Origin: Pseudoteredinibacter isoporae
GTDB taxonomy: Bacteria > Pseudomonadota > Gammaproteobacteria > Pseudomonadales > Cellvibrionaceae
DNA length: 64,000 nt
Assembly (NCBI RefSeq): GCF_011602085.1
Contig: NZ_JAAONY010000002.1
Coordinates: 930,001-994,000, forward strand
Reading direction: 5' to 3'
Part shown: positions 9,420 to 17,411 of the stretch, piece by piece
Layout of the letters: each line of letters opens with the position of its first letter
Position numbering within the stretch: position 1 is the first letter of the stretch
Made by a program: the position numbers and the translations under genes
The notes under the pieces: model-generated
Database searches by the model: none
What the model was told of the DNA's origin: nothing
Seen by the model: only the letters and a program-made list of their open reading frames with translations

Positions 9420-9824
9420 ATGATCACAGAAGAACAAATCAAAGCAGCACCTGAATCCGATTACATGAACAGCGAACAACTGGAGTTTTTCAAACAGCTG
9501 CTCTTTGATCTGCACGACAGCACCACGGCTCGTATCGAAGAAACCAAACGTTTAATGGCCAGCCCACCAGACCTTAACGATGAAAACGATCGTGCCTCCT
9601 GGGAAGAACAAAACAGCATCTCCTTACGCATATTGGACAGAGAGCAAAAACTCCTCCCCAAAATCAAACAATCACTGGAGAGAATTCGCCTGGGTGAATA
9701 CGGCTACTGCCTGGAATCCGGCGAACCGATTGGTGTCCCGCGACTCATCGCCAGACCAACAGCCGAGTATTGTGCAGATGTGAAAGCTTTGCAGGAAACT
9801 AAGGAGAAGTTTTATCGGGATTGA
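9420..9824 (+). CDS. dksA2: DksA/TraR-family protein lacking half of the zinc cysteines (DksA2-like)
   Basis: A 134-residue RNA-polymerase secondary-channel regulator acting with ppGpp. The coiled-coil tip pattern DxxDxA is present (D54, D57, A59 in DENDRA). The zinc-finger region keeps C97 and C118, but the partner positions are S100 and V121, so a four-cysteine zinc site cannot form. This matches the DksA2 type of Pseudomonas, which replaces DksA when zinc is scarce. The ATG at 9420 is chosen because it gives the normal family length and follows the stop of the GTPase by 22 bases; longer in-frame starts overlap that gene. It is probably co-transcribed from the Zur-controlled promoter. Confidence 0.85.
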   Translation: MITEEQIKAAPESDYMNSEQLEFFKQLLFDLHDSTTARIEETKRLMASPPDLNDENDRASWEEQNSISLRILDREQKLLPKIKQSLERIRLGEYGYCLESGEPIGVPRLIARPTAEYCADVKALQETKEKFYRD

Positions 9825-10036
9825 GGGTTCTTTATGTGGGAGTGGTTTGACGATTTTTGGAGGGAATTGGAGAAATAGCAGGACAAATGATTGCCCACTA
9901 GGAGATTGCCAAGACTCTCATATGAAAACAAACACAGGCGGCCTTATATTTCTCTCCTTGACTTAAACTATCCCTAGAGCGGACAGCTGTGTAAACATGC
10001 CTTGCGTATGCGTTGCTTTCCTGACTTTTGAACGAC

Positions 10037-10379
10037 CTAGTTGCACAACACTTCCTTTTCAACTCCCTTAAAACTATCATAATCACATTGCCATAAGTGC
10101 TTTCCAGGATGAGCTGAAGGCGTCATATACTTCAAACTCCACCTTGGATGAGTCATATTTTCCCACCACAAGCTTGGGTGCATCCAGTTCTTTTTGGACG
10201 TTATTCGCAACGTCACCTGACGCTTACCCGTCACTTGGATATATTTTTTATAGTGTTCTTCTACCACTCGAAAATCCCTGCCTATCCGAGGTTTCGTATT
10301 GATAGACAGGTAACGGCATCGTTAAAAAATACAGTGTAATTAACACTAGAAGAACTGCTATATACTTGACTAGCTTCAT
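10037..10379 (-). pseudogene. Frameshifted copy of a small membrane-anchored protein
   Basis: Reading from the ATG at 10379 gives MKLVKYIAVLLVLI, a membrane helix, then PLPVYQYET. This aligns with the intact protein at 12848-13195 (PLPIYHYET). About 35 codons in, that frame goes wrong; the match resumes in another frame with GRDFRVVEEHYKKY and then ITSKKNWMHPSLWWENMTHP, again paralleling the second copy. One frameshift plus loss of some ten residues explains it. The C-termini then differ. The function of the intact family member is unknown. Confidence 0.7.
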
Positions 10380-10475
10380 TAGATATTTTCGTTTGAGTAA
10401 TTAATACAACTGTCTTTTCTGAGAACAACTTCAATAGTTAAAGTTTAGTAAAATTGCTTACCATAGAGTTATGAA

Positions 10476-12005
10476 CTACAAATATTCACGAATATCGACT
10501 GCCCTGCTGGAATCGTTTGCCTTTTTTACCGAATTCAGTAATTGGTCGAGTGTCTTTCGGTCCAGTAGATTACCTCGAATAATCACGCTTTCAATAGTCC
10601 TGCTGGCTTCGATATTTTCCAGCGGATTTTCTCTGAGCAGGACCAGGTTTGCACGATACCCTGAATGGACTTTCCCAACCGGCCATTGCATCCAATCCGC
10701 AGGTGCTTGAGTCGCCGAGGTCAATACTTGAGGTGCAGTCATGCCTGCATTGACCATGGCTTGAAACTCGCGATGCAAGGAGAAGCCGGGCACCATTACC
10801 GGGACATTGGCGTCGGTGCCTGCCAGGATGGGCACACCTTTGCTGACAAACTCCTGAAGCAATATGTTTTGTGCTTCCGCATAGCGGCCCCAGTATTTTT
10901 CAACACGTTCTCGCCAATCGTCTTTACGATATTGCTCATCTACGCGATATCGATTCACGTCAGGTAACCATCCCATTTCCGCGCTTTCAAGCAAACCCGG
11001 GTTCATGTATTCAATAGGGTGTTCATTCAAGGCAGAATGAATATCGAGCTTTTGCTGAGTAAAACTGTTGATAATGGCCAGTGTGGACGCCACGGCAATG
11101 CCCTTGGCCTTAACACGTTCGGCCAGTTCAGGGCCGTACTTGCGTACGTACGAGATAAACGCCTCACCATTTGCCGATGTATAGCCGCCAAAATCCCGGT
11201 CGAGTGCTTTTACAAATTCTTCGATATGCGCCACTTCGCTTTGCTGGGCGTTAAACAGATCATCCAGATTGGCCTCCATTGGAATATGCCCAAGCAATTC
11301 AAGGCCTGCTTCCTTCGCGGGTTGGCCTATTGCCAGGTAAATCTCTCTGCTGACAAAGCTGCTGGCTTTTACTGCGTCATAGCCTTGCTTCGCAAGCTGC
11401 TGCACTCGTTCACTCGCCTGTTCAGGAGTGTGCACAATATTGCGTTCGGATGTCCAGCCTATCCAGAGGCCTTCCCAAAACCCAAACGTTGCGAGTTGGG
11501 AAGCAACGACGTAAAGATCAGGGCCCAGCAGCGCACCGCTATCGATCTCTTTTTTCCAGTTTAAATGCCGTTGAACACCGTGCATTTCCCGAACTTGGGT
11601 TACACCGTTAGCAAGATACAGAAGCAGGTCGTTTTTACTACGCCACAGGTGCACATGAGAATCCGTGTACCCAGGAATAAGAAAATGGCCATTGGCATTG
11701 ACGACAGGAATGCTTTGACCCTTTGGATCGAACGCCGGGAGGTTTTCGCCAATACGAATGATGAGTCCATCGCGGATGTGCACATCCTGGCCGACCAAAA
11801 AACTATCGCCTGCCGGGTTTAAGACCTGTGCGTTCTTCAAGAGGTAATCGCTTTGAAATTCCTTTCCCTGCAGATGTGTAGCGGCTACGGTTTGGCCGCC
11901 GAACATTTCGTCTACGCGATATTCAACCGCAAAAAATACGCTGACCGCTGACAGCATGAGGAACAGCAGACTACTAATAGCGATACGCTTGTACCATTTT
12001 TTCAT
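10476..12005 (-). CDS. Membrane-anchored amidohydrolase family protein
   Basis: A 509-residue metal-dependent hydrolase starting at the ATG at 12005, which has an AGGAG ribosome site eight bases before it; a farther upstream in-frame start lacks this. An N-terminal helix (ISSLLFLMLSAVSVFFAV) should anchor it in the inner membrane facing the periplasm. Motifs in order: HxH in YTDSHVHLW, the lysine in AVKASSF, histidines in LLGHIPM and VAHIEEF, and the aspartate in LAGTDANVPV. It is transcribed divergently from a TetR regulator with two inverted repeats in between, so the regulator probably controls it. The substrate is unknown. Confidence 0.88.
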   Translation of the reverse strand: MKKWYKRIAISSLLFLMLSAVSVFFAVEYRVDEMFGGQTVAATHLQGKEFQSDYLLKNAQVLNPAGDSFLVGQDVHIRDGLIIRIGENLPAFDPKGQSIPVVNANGHFLIPGYTDSHVHLWRSKNDLLLYLANGVTQVREMHGVQRHLNWKKEIDSGALLGPDLYVVASQLATFGFWEGLWIGWTSERNIVHTPEQASERVQQLAKQGYDAVKASSFVSREIYLAIGQPAKEAGLELLGHIPMEANLDDLFNAQQSEVAHIEEFVKALDRDFGGYTSANGEAFISYVRKYGPELAERVKAKGIAVASTLAIINSFTQQKLDIHSALNEHPIEYMNPGLLESAEMGWLPDVNRYRVDEQYRKDDWRERVEKYWGRYAEAQNILLQEFVSKGVPILAGTDANVPVMVPGFSLHREFQAMVNAGMTAPQVLTSATQAPADWMQWPVGKVHSGYRANLVLLRENPLENIEASRTIESVIIRGNLLDRKTLDQLLNSVKKANDSSRAVDIREYL

Positions 12006-12075
12006 ATCGAGACTCCTGCAGGTGTCGATTGCGGACCTGACCGGCAATCGCTGTTTATGTAGATTAATCAAATTT

Positions 12076-12124
12076 ACTAGACACTGTCTAGTTACGGTAA
12101 TCGAGTTTACTAGACAGTGTCAAG
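12076..12124. promoter_or_regulatory. Tandem operator-like inverted repeats between amidohydrolase and TetR gene
   Basis: ACTAGACACTGTCTAGT (12076-12092) is an inverted repeat around one central base. A second, imperfect copy, ACTAGACAGTGTCAAG, lies at 12109-12124. The two start 33 bases apart, about three helical turns, which would place two regulator dimers on the same face. Their position between divergent genes makes them likely binding sites of the neighbouring TetR-type regulator. Confidence 0.75.
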
Positions 12125-12145
12125 CTTGGGTTCTAAAATGCGCTC

Positions 12146-12790
12146 ATGAGTAAAGAATCAAAGTCTGATAGCCCGAACAAAAGCCGACCAAGGCGGCACG
12201 AAAACCTGCCTGAAAAGCTTCTTTTAGCCGCAGAAGAGATCCTGGAAGAGAATGGCCTGGAGGGGTTTTCCCTGCGAGCGGTAGCAAGACGAGCCGGCGC
12301 CACTCACGGTGCCCCAGCCCACCATTTTGGGGATAGCAGTGGTCTCCTTACGGCATTGGCAGCGGATGGTTACCGACGACTTCTGGGCGTCCAGCAAGCG
12401 AGACAATCGACAGCCGAAAATACTCCCCTCGCCCAGCTCACCGCATTGGGCTTGGGCTATGTTGATTTCGCCATTCAACATCCTACCTTGTTTCGGCTCA
12501 TGTTCAGCTCGGAACGACCTCGACGAGAAGACCCGTATTTTGCCGAAGCCTCAATGGAAGTCTTTAATCTGCTTGCTGAAAAAGTGATGCAGGTATCTGG
12601 AAAGAACAGCATCACTGAGCCGGAATTTATGCCTTCGCTAATGGCTTCCTGGTCTATGGTGCACGGTTTGGCGGAATTGGTCATTTCAGGAAGAGCCGAA
12701 GGGCCACTTGGCTTTATTGGCAAAAGTGATGTTGAGAGAGAGAAAGTTATTTTGGCGGTCATTGGAAAGGTTGACCATTCGTCTGAGTAA
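12146..12790 (+). CDS. TetR-family transcriptional regulator
   Basis: A 214-residue repressor-type protein. The N-terminal helix-turn-helix is visible as LLLAAEEILEENGLEGFSLRAVARRAGATHGAPAHHF split over residues 25-61, followed by a ligand-binding domain with the WHG-type segment SWSMVHGLAELVISG near residue 170, as in the TetR C-terminal WHG family. The gene is divergent from the amidohydrolase at 10476-12005, with two operator-like repeats in the gap, so it probably represses both. The ribosome-binding site is weak. Confidence 0.88.
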   Translation: MSKESKSDSPNKSRPRRHENLPEKLLLAAEEILEENGLEGFSLRAVARRAGATHGAPAHHFGDSSGLLTALAADGYRRLLGVQQARQSTAENTPLAQLTALGLGYVDFAIQHPTLFRLMFSSERPRREDPYFAEASMEVFNLLAEKVMQVSGKNSITEPEFMPSLMASWSMVHGLAELVISGRAEGPLGFIGKSDVEREKVILAVIGKVDHSSE

Positions 12791-12847
12791 CAACCCAGAG
12801 CTTAATGCCGGAATAGCAAAGTCTTAAATTCTGGGGTATATCGTTGT

Positions 12848-13195
12848 TCACTCATAGGGGCTTCCTCCTAAACTAAATAATAATCCAGAAGTGTCTACGA
12901 AACCTAGGGCAGTCCAATTCCACCTTGGGTGAGTCATATTTTCCCACCACAAGCTAGGGTGCACCCAATTTTTTCTAGAAGTGATTCTAAGCTCTGTTTT
13001 ATAGTTTTTTGTGAATTCTACATATCTTTTATAATCTTCTTCTACCGCCCGATAACCTCTACCTTTCCATGGCACTTCAAAAGAAGACATTTCTCTATTA
13101 GTAGTTTCATAATGATAAATTGGTAATGGCGTCGTCAAAAAATATGATGCAACCACCACCGCAAGAGCTGCTATATAACCGATTGTTTTCATCAT
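12848..13195 (-). CDS. Small membrane-anchored protein of unknown function (intact copy)
   Basis: A 115-residue protein with one N-terminal membrane helix (IGYIAALAVVVASYFL) followed by TTPLPIYHYETTN and a soluble part carrying RITSRKNWVHPSLWWENMTH, rich in Trp and His. A second, frameshifted copy lies 2.8 kb to the left (10037-10379), on the same strand; the two flank the amidohydrolase/TetR pair. The DNA of the conserved block is also clearly similar, so the duplication is not ancient. I do not recognise a named family. Confidence 0.65.
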   Translation of the reverse strand: MMKTIGYIAALAVVVASYFLTTPLPIYHYETTNREMSSFEVPWKGRGYRAVEEDYKRYVEFTKNYKTELRITSRKNWVHPSLWWENMTHPRWNWTALGFVDTSGLLFSLGGSPYE

Positions 13196-13229
13196 CTTTC
13201 TACATCCGGACGATTAGCTTTGTCATGCA

Positions 13230-13667
13230 CTATAGCTCTTTTATACCAATCTTTCGAATCATACTGATTGGCATAGAAAATTGAATTTGATCAGTATGCT
13301 TATGAATTAATTTTGTTTTTGATTCGTCACTGTACAAGTAAAGAGTAACATTGTAGTTTTCATTGTTCTTTATTTCTCCAAATGCAGGAGATTGAACGAT
13401 GATTTCCTTATTCAAATCGAGTTTTCCCATATCAGACCTCAGAGGAGAGTTAGGATTTATAGGGCTCTCGAACTCAGCTACTGCGTATACAGGATCAATT
13501 AATGATTTTGATTGATATGTTAACCCATACTTGAGCTTTCCTGATTTGACTAGAAAACCACCACCTAGCGTTTGAATTGGCCCATCGATATTGGGCCTTG
13601 GTGGTAAGGATGCACCACAACCTGAAAGCAAAAAAGTCAAAAATATATAAGCTAACTTCTTAAACAT
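13230..13667 (-). CDS. Putative lipoprotein, unknown function
   Basis: A 145-residue protein starting with a lipoprotein signal whose lipobox LSGC places the lipid-bearing cysteine at residue 17. The rest is predicted beta-rich with no motif I recognise. It lies 34 bases upstream of the small membrane protein on the same strand, so the two may be co-transcribed. Composition is AT-rich compared with the core genes. Confidence 0.65.
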   Translation of the reverse strand: MFKKLAYIFLTFLLSGCGASLPPRPNIDGPIQTLGGGFLVKSGKLKYGLTYQSKSLIDPVYAVAEFESPINPNSPLRSDMGKLDLNKEIIVQSPAFGEIKNNENYNVTLYLYSDESKTKLIHKHTDQIQFSMPISMIRKIGIKEL

Positions 13668-13911
13668 AGTAGATTCCGTTTTTGCATAACGCCTTAAACA
13701 TCGGCGTAGGCTTCTTCTGAAAGATCCTTAACTACCCAACGCCATAAAGAAAGTTTCCTGTTGGGCAGGACGAGACTGTATAAATTTGCAAAAGCATCTC
13801 AACCCTTACTATTCCTATAGTAATTGTCTATCTCGACACTCTCGTAGATTTGATGCCTGCTTTTGAGGCAGGGTGCCGGAGCTCGCAACGCGGAGGTTTC
13901 ACAGCATGCAC

Positions 13912-14214
13912 CTAAATATTTTCATCCACTGCGTTCCAAATAGTGTTAAACAAAGGTTGATCTACTTTATCAATATATCGCTCAAGTCGGTGTAGCCATG
14001 ACTTAGCAACACTCCAACTCAAATCCACTTCGATATCTAGGGTTCTATTCACGAGAACAGGAGGTAGATAGCCGCTACTAATCCCCTGGCAGACTTTAAT
14101 GGGTAGCATTAACCAATACTCACAAAAATCATCAGCTTGAAAACTGACAATAAGAGAGCCACCATTTCTTAGTTTTTCAACGCTTAGGATATGACTAATA
14201 TTCATATTTGACAC
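13912..14214 (-). CDS. Hypothetical protein, 100 residues
   Basis: A small soluble protein with no signal peptide or membrane helix. It has a mixed composition with several Trp residues (CEYWLMLP, SWSVAKSWLHRLE). I recognise no family. It is isolated between decayed intergenic DNA, near the left limit of the tRNA-associated accessory region, and could be a cargo gene of an older element. Confidence 0.45.
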   Translation of the reverse strand: MSNMNISHILSVEKLRNGGSLIVSFQADDFCEYWLMLPIKVCQGISSGYLPPVLVNRTLDIEVDLSWSVAKSWLHRLERYIDKVDQPLFNTIWNAVDENI

Positions 14215-14556
14215 TTAACAGTATAAATATACATTCACGTCCGACTAGAATGAAAAATGAAAAGCCGGACGTTTAATCTGGGGGGCTGGGCATTAATCAA
14301 GAATATGCGATTTATCATCCTTTGATTGCACCTTTCCTAGCTGCTCAATATATTGATTTATAAGTGTTTTTTCAACTTTAGAATAGTGCGCAATAGATCA
14401 TGAGAATGCCACATAAATCTACCTATTCAATCTTCACAGGATAGCGTGTGACTTCTTACTTTCTTAATAGCAAAAATACACTCGTAGATAAACATCAACT
14501 TAGGAGAATTTGCCAAAGCGGTTAGATATAAAATTGATCGCGGGCCTAGCTAACGC

Positions 14557-14630
14557 AAAAAGGTCAACTTTTAGAGTTAGCCTTTTTGAAATTCTCTTGC
14601 TTCAATAAGAGTTAGTTTGGTCAGCCTAGC
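14557..14630 (-). repeat. Older decayed tRNA 3'-end plus terminator module (att relic)
   Basis: On the minus strand, GCTAGGCTGACCAAAC (relic of a tRNA 3' end) is followed by a linker and then a hairpin of the form AAGGCTAACTCTAAAAGTTGACCTT with flanking T-runs. The same arrangement, about 80 percent alike, recurs at 16814-16887, and the tRNA part matches the real tRNA-Ala 3' end at 34819-34834. This looks like the scar of an earlier integration. The surrounding 14215-14714 holds no gene. Confidence 0.55.
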
Positions 14631-14714
14631 AGCCAAACTCAACACTGTACATTGGCACACATATCGGTTTTAATGACTCCAGTACATTTGGACTTAAATT
14701 TTTAAGGACAATCG

Positions 14715-14903
14715 ATGCAAGTCAAAATCACCAGCTTTCACTGGCATGATACCCGACATGACTTCGCATCTAAGATGGTGATTAAGGGTGTACCGCTGAA
14801 GACAGTACGAGAAATTTGTGGACATCCCGATTTAAATACCACTCTACGTTATGCTCACTCGGCACCCGATCACAAAGCAGATGCAATTGCCTTGATTGGT
14901 TAA
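14715..14903 (+). pseudogene. Tyrosine integrase, C-terminal fragment
   Basis: Sixty-two codons that correspond to the end of a phage-type tyrosine recombinase: HDTRHDFASKM contains the second catalytic arginine box, CGHPDLNTTLRYAH the late histidine region and catalytic tyrosine. The N-terminal arm and core-binding domains and the first arginine are absent. It lies 85 bases from the older att relic, consistent with a decayed integrated element. Confidence 0.8.
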
Positions 14904-14933
14904 ATCAGCGAATTAACAAAACGGATTTTCTTT

Positions 14934-15392
14934 GTGCCTATCGTTAAAGTTATATTTATTTCTGTCTCAATAATTTTCATAATTCTGAGTATTTTACCGG
15001 TCTTGATTTATAAGATTCTCAAAAAGCGGACCAACACATGGCCAGTGGTTTCGGCTAAAGTTACTTATAGCAAGCTACTCAACCAGACCGATGCACAAGG
15101 CGAAAGTTTAATTGAAGCAATTGTTCACTTTGAGTACGAATTTAGAGGCAAGGCTTTTACCAGCCAGACTCCAACATTAAGCAGTTTTAACCTATTCCCC
15201 TCGCTCGATTATCAAAGGGAAATTTACAATAAATACACGAAAGGCGAATACTACAATGCTCGCGTGAGCCCCATTTCTGGCGAGCTGGCCTATTTGGAAG
15301 TGGCGCCACTAAGCATTATTTCCGCTGTACTTATGCCTTTTTGGGGCTTGGATATCTGGCCTTCTTGTATTTATATATTGATTCTCTTGTAA
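14934..15392 (+). CDS. DUF3592-like membrane protein
   Basis: A 152-residue protein starting at a GTG codon, with a helix at each end (ISVSIIFIILSILPVLIY and a C-terminal one from about residue 127) and a central domain. The pattern WPVVSAKVTYSKL, then VHFEYEFRGKAF, then EYYNARVSPISGELAYLE fits the DUF3592 family, whose role is unknown. It lies between two att relics together with a hydrolase and a small membrane protein, so it may be cargo of the older element. Confidence 0.65.
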   Translation: MPIVKVIFISVSIIFIILSILPVLIYKILKKRTNTWPVVSAKVTYSKLLNQTDAQGESLIEAIVHFEYEFRGKAFTSQTPTLSSFNLFPSLDYQREIYNKYTKGEYYNARVSPISGELAYLEVAPLSIISAVLMPFWGLDIWPSCIYILILL

Positions 15393-15530
15393 GCCTCTTC
15401 ACATGAGTTTACATAATTATTGTAGTGACTTACTGAATCTGGACACCTTAGTAGCGGCAATAGGTTCACCACAACTAGACAGACGTCATTACTCCTCCAG
15501 GGAGGGTAGTCTTTTTAGGCGAGCATAAAA

Positions 15531-16229
15531 ATGACTAACAGACTGATATTGCTACCGGGGATGGATGGAAGTGGGCAGCTATTCGACTCATTTGTAAGCC
15601 AACTGAGACAGCTAAAACCTACAGTTATGGCACTTCCACAAAGCGGGCCTCAAAGCTATGAGCACCTAGCAACAATAATCAGCGACCAACTGCCAAGCGA
15701 GCCATATTATCTGCTAGCTGAATCGTTTTCTGGCGGAATAGTAGCCCAATTGAATAAAGAAGCTCTCAGTAGCTGCAAAGCAATAGTATTTGTAGCGTCA
15801 TTTTTACAATCGCCATGCCCTTCTGCTGTTAAATTGGCGCAACATTTTCCAATCCATTTTTTAGCTAAATTTCCATTGAGTACGCTTGTGCATAAGCTGT
15901 TATTTTTGGGCCCCTATGCACCCAAAGGAATAATTGAAGATTTCAAAACTGCTATCGAAAAAGTCCCCGAATCAACCCTAAAAGCCAGGCTACAAGTAAT
16001 CTACAATTCCAAATTACCAGGCGGAGCCATTGATATACCTGCTGTTTATATCAACCCCACATCTGACCGACTTGTTAATGACGGGCATGCTGAAGACTTC
16101 AAAAAAGTACACTCAAATCTCAAAGTAATAGATATAGAAGGCCCGCACTTTATCCTGCAAGCAAAACCTCTAGAGTGTGCAAAACTGATCGAGCTGGCAG
16201 TAAAGAAAATCAAAGAATTGGACGAATAA
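15531..16229 (+). CDS. Alpha/beta hydrolase
   Basis: A 232-residue alpha/beta hydrolase fold protein. It opens with the oxyanion-type motif LLPGMDGSG, has a nucleophile elbow AESFSGG (Ser in place of the usual GxSxG first glycine context), a late aspartate in PTSDRLV and the catalytic histidine in EGPHFILQ. It probably acts as an esterase or thioesterase-like enzyme in the cytoplasm. It is translationally coupled to the next gene (TAA-G-ATG). The substrate is unknown. Confidence 0.75.
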   Translation: MTNRLILLPGMDGSGQLFDSFVSQLRQLKPTVMALPQSGPQSYEHLATIISDQLPSEPYYLLAESFSGGIVAQLNKEALSSCKAIVFVASFLQSPCPSAVKLAQHFPIHFLAKFPLSTLVHKLLFLGPYAPKGIIEDFKTAIEKVPESTLKARLQVIYNSKLPGGAIDIPAVYINPTSDRLVNDGHAEDFKKVHSNLKVIDIEGPHFILQAKPLECAKLIELAVKKIKELDE

Positions 16230-16230
16230 G

Positions 16231-16551
16231 ATGGCTTTTATAATAGCTCAGCTTTTTCCGATAGTCGTCACATTCCTGTTTCAGGAGTTAAGATTACGGC
16301 GCCCTCTTGAAAACTACTGTGTTGTATGTGCGATTTGTCTATTGATAGCAATAGGCGGCTGGCTTTACCGAGGGTTCGTATATTATTCGGCCTCATCGGG
16401 AACATATACGTGGCCTTTGCCCATTGTGATTATTACAGCATTTGCTCTAAATTATCGTGTAGCTAAAAATCCGTGGATTCGAAGATTTCTTGTCTTACCT
16501 AAAGCAATATTGGCTTACTTGGTTAGCTTGTCTGGCATCTCTGTATTCTGA
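16231..16551 (+). CDS. Small integral membrane protein
   Basis: A 106-residue protein with about three or four hydrophobic helices (AQLFPIVVTFLF, CVVCAICLLIAIGGWLY, WPLPIVIITAFAL, ILAYLVSLSGISVF). It starts one base after the stop of the alpha/beta hydrolase, so the two are made together. I recognise no family. Confidence 0.6.
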   Translation: MAFIIAQLFPIVVTFLFQELRLRRPLENYCVVCAICLLIAIGGWLYRGFVYYSASSGTYTWPLPIVIITAFALNYRVAKNPWIRRFLVLPKAILAYLVSLSGISVF

Positions 16552-16813
16552 GATTGCATAGATATCATACAAGCCACCTGATACAGATTTAATTTCTAAA
16601 AGGATTAAAATGCCAAAAGAAGTAGCAAAAATAGATAGCCACTACCAAAGCCTAATCTGCTCTAAGGTGAGATAGCGTCTGTTCATAAACACTCCATACT
16701 CTTCAAGAGCACAAATGTATCCGCAGATAGATATCAATGTATGGGAATTTGTTACAGTCGCCAGATAAAATAGATCAGTGAGCTTGACTAACCCATAGCT
16801 AACCCAGAAACGC

Positions 16814-16887
16814 AAAAAGGCCAACTCTTAGAGCTGGCCTTTCTGGAATTCTCTTGATTTAACAAGAGCTTGTTTGGTGGGCCTAGC
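16814..16887 (-). repeat. Left att-like copy of tRNA-Ala 3' end with terminator
   Basis: On the minus strand, GCTAGGCCCACCAAAC (16873-16887 plus flank) differs by one missing base from the 3' end of tRNA-Ala at 34819-34834. It is followed by a linker and the terminator hairpin AAGGCCAGCTC-taa-GAGTTGGCCTT with T-runs. It is best read as the displaced original tRNA end and terminator, marking the left junction of the 18-kb island. Confidence 0.65.
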
Positions 16888-16951
16888 ACAACAAAACTGA
16901 AACCATAAGTCATTGTTTTAATTGTACTTTAAGTTGAAGTAATGAAAAATA

Positions 16952-17259
16952 TGCCCCCCAATATGCCCCCTAAATTCAAAGGACAAAGCGAAGCTTTCCG
17001 ACAAGCGGTCAATAGAAATAAGGCACAAGATAAGCAGAAGAAAGGTTGGAGCCTCACCTGCCCAAGGAAGACTGACTATAAATCATCCAAAAAGCGACCA
17101 TCTGTCTCATCACTCCACCCAGAGAGGTTCAGAACAGATGCGCTACAAGCTTCCGAAGACTGATAAGCCATTAAAAATAGTGCTGCAAACTCAGCCGTGT
17201 AGGCTGTGAAGTAATTCACTTGTGGTTAATTTGTAACCCTAAACGGAGCAACTGCCCCC
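16952..17259 (+). repeat. TGCCCCC arm-type repeats, left island end
   Basis: TGCCCCC occurs at 16952-16958 and 16964-16970, starts 12 bases apart, and again at 17253-17259. The same word with the same 12-base spacing occurs at the right island end. Such repeats near both ends suit integrase arm binding. A 73-codon frame beginning at 16942 is largely produced by this repeat and is not called as a gene. Confidence 0.55.
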
Positions 17260-17411
17260 CGGCTAATATCATCTAAGACTACCGCGACATAAGCTGTTAG
17301 GGGTGACCACCTTATCGATTCCCTCTGGTTTTGGATCACCTACATCACATTAGCCCCTATCTTCACGATAAATCGGGAATTTAAAATCCAAAACATCACT
17401 TAGAAACCGAC

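Noticed and set aside
11019-11564. 181-codon plus-strand frame inside the amidohydrolase
   Set aside because: Antisense shadow of a well-supported hydrolase.
16942-17163. 73-codon plus-strand frame starting MKNMPPNMPP
   Set aside because: The beginning is created by the TGCCCCC repeat; no domain or partner.
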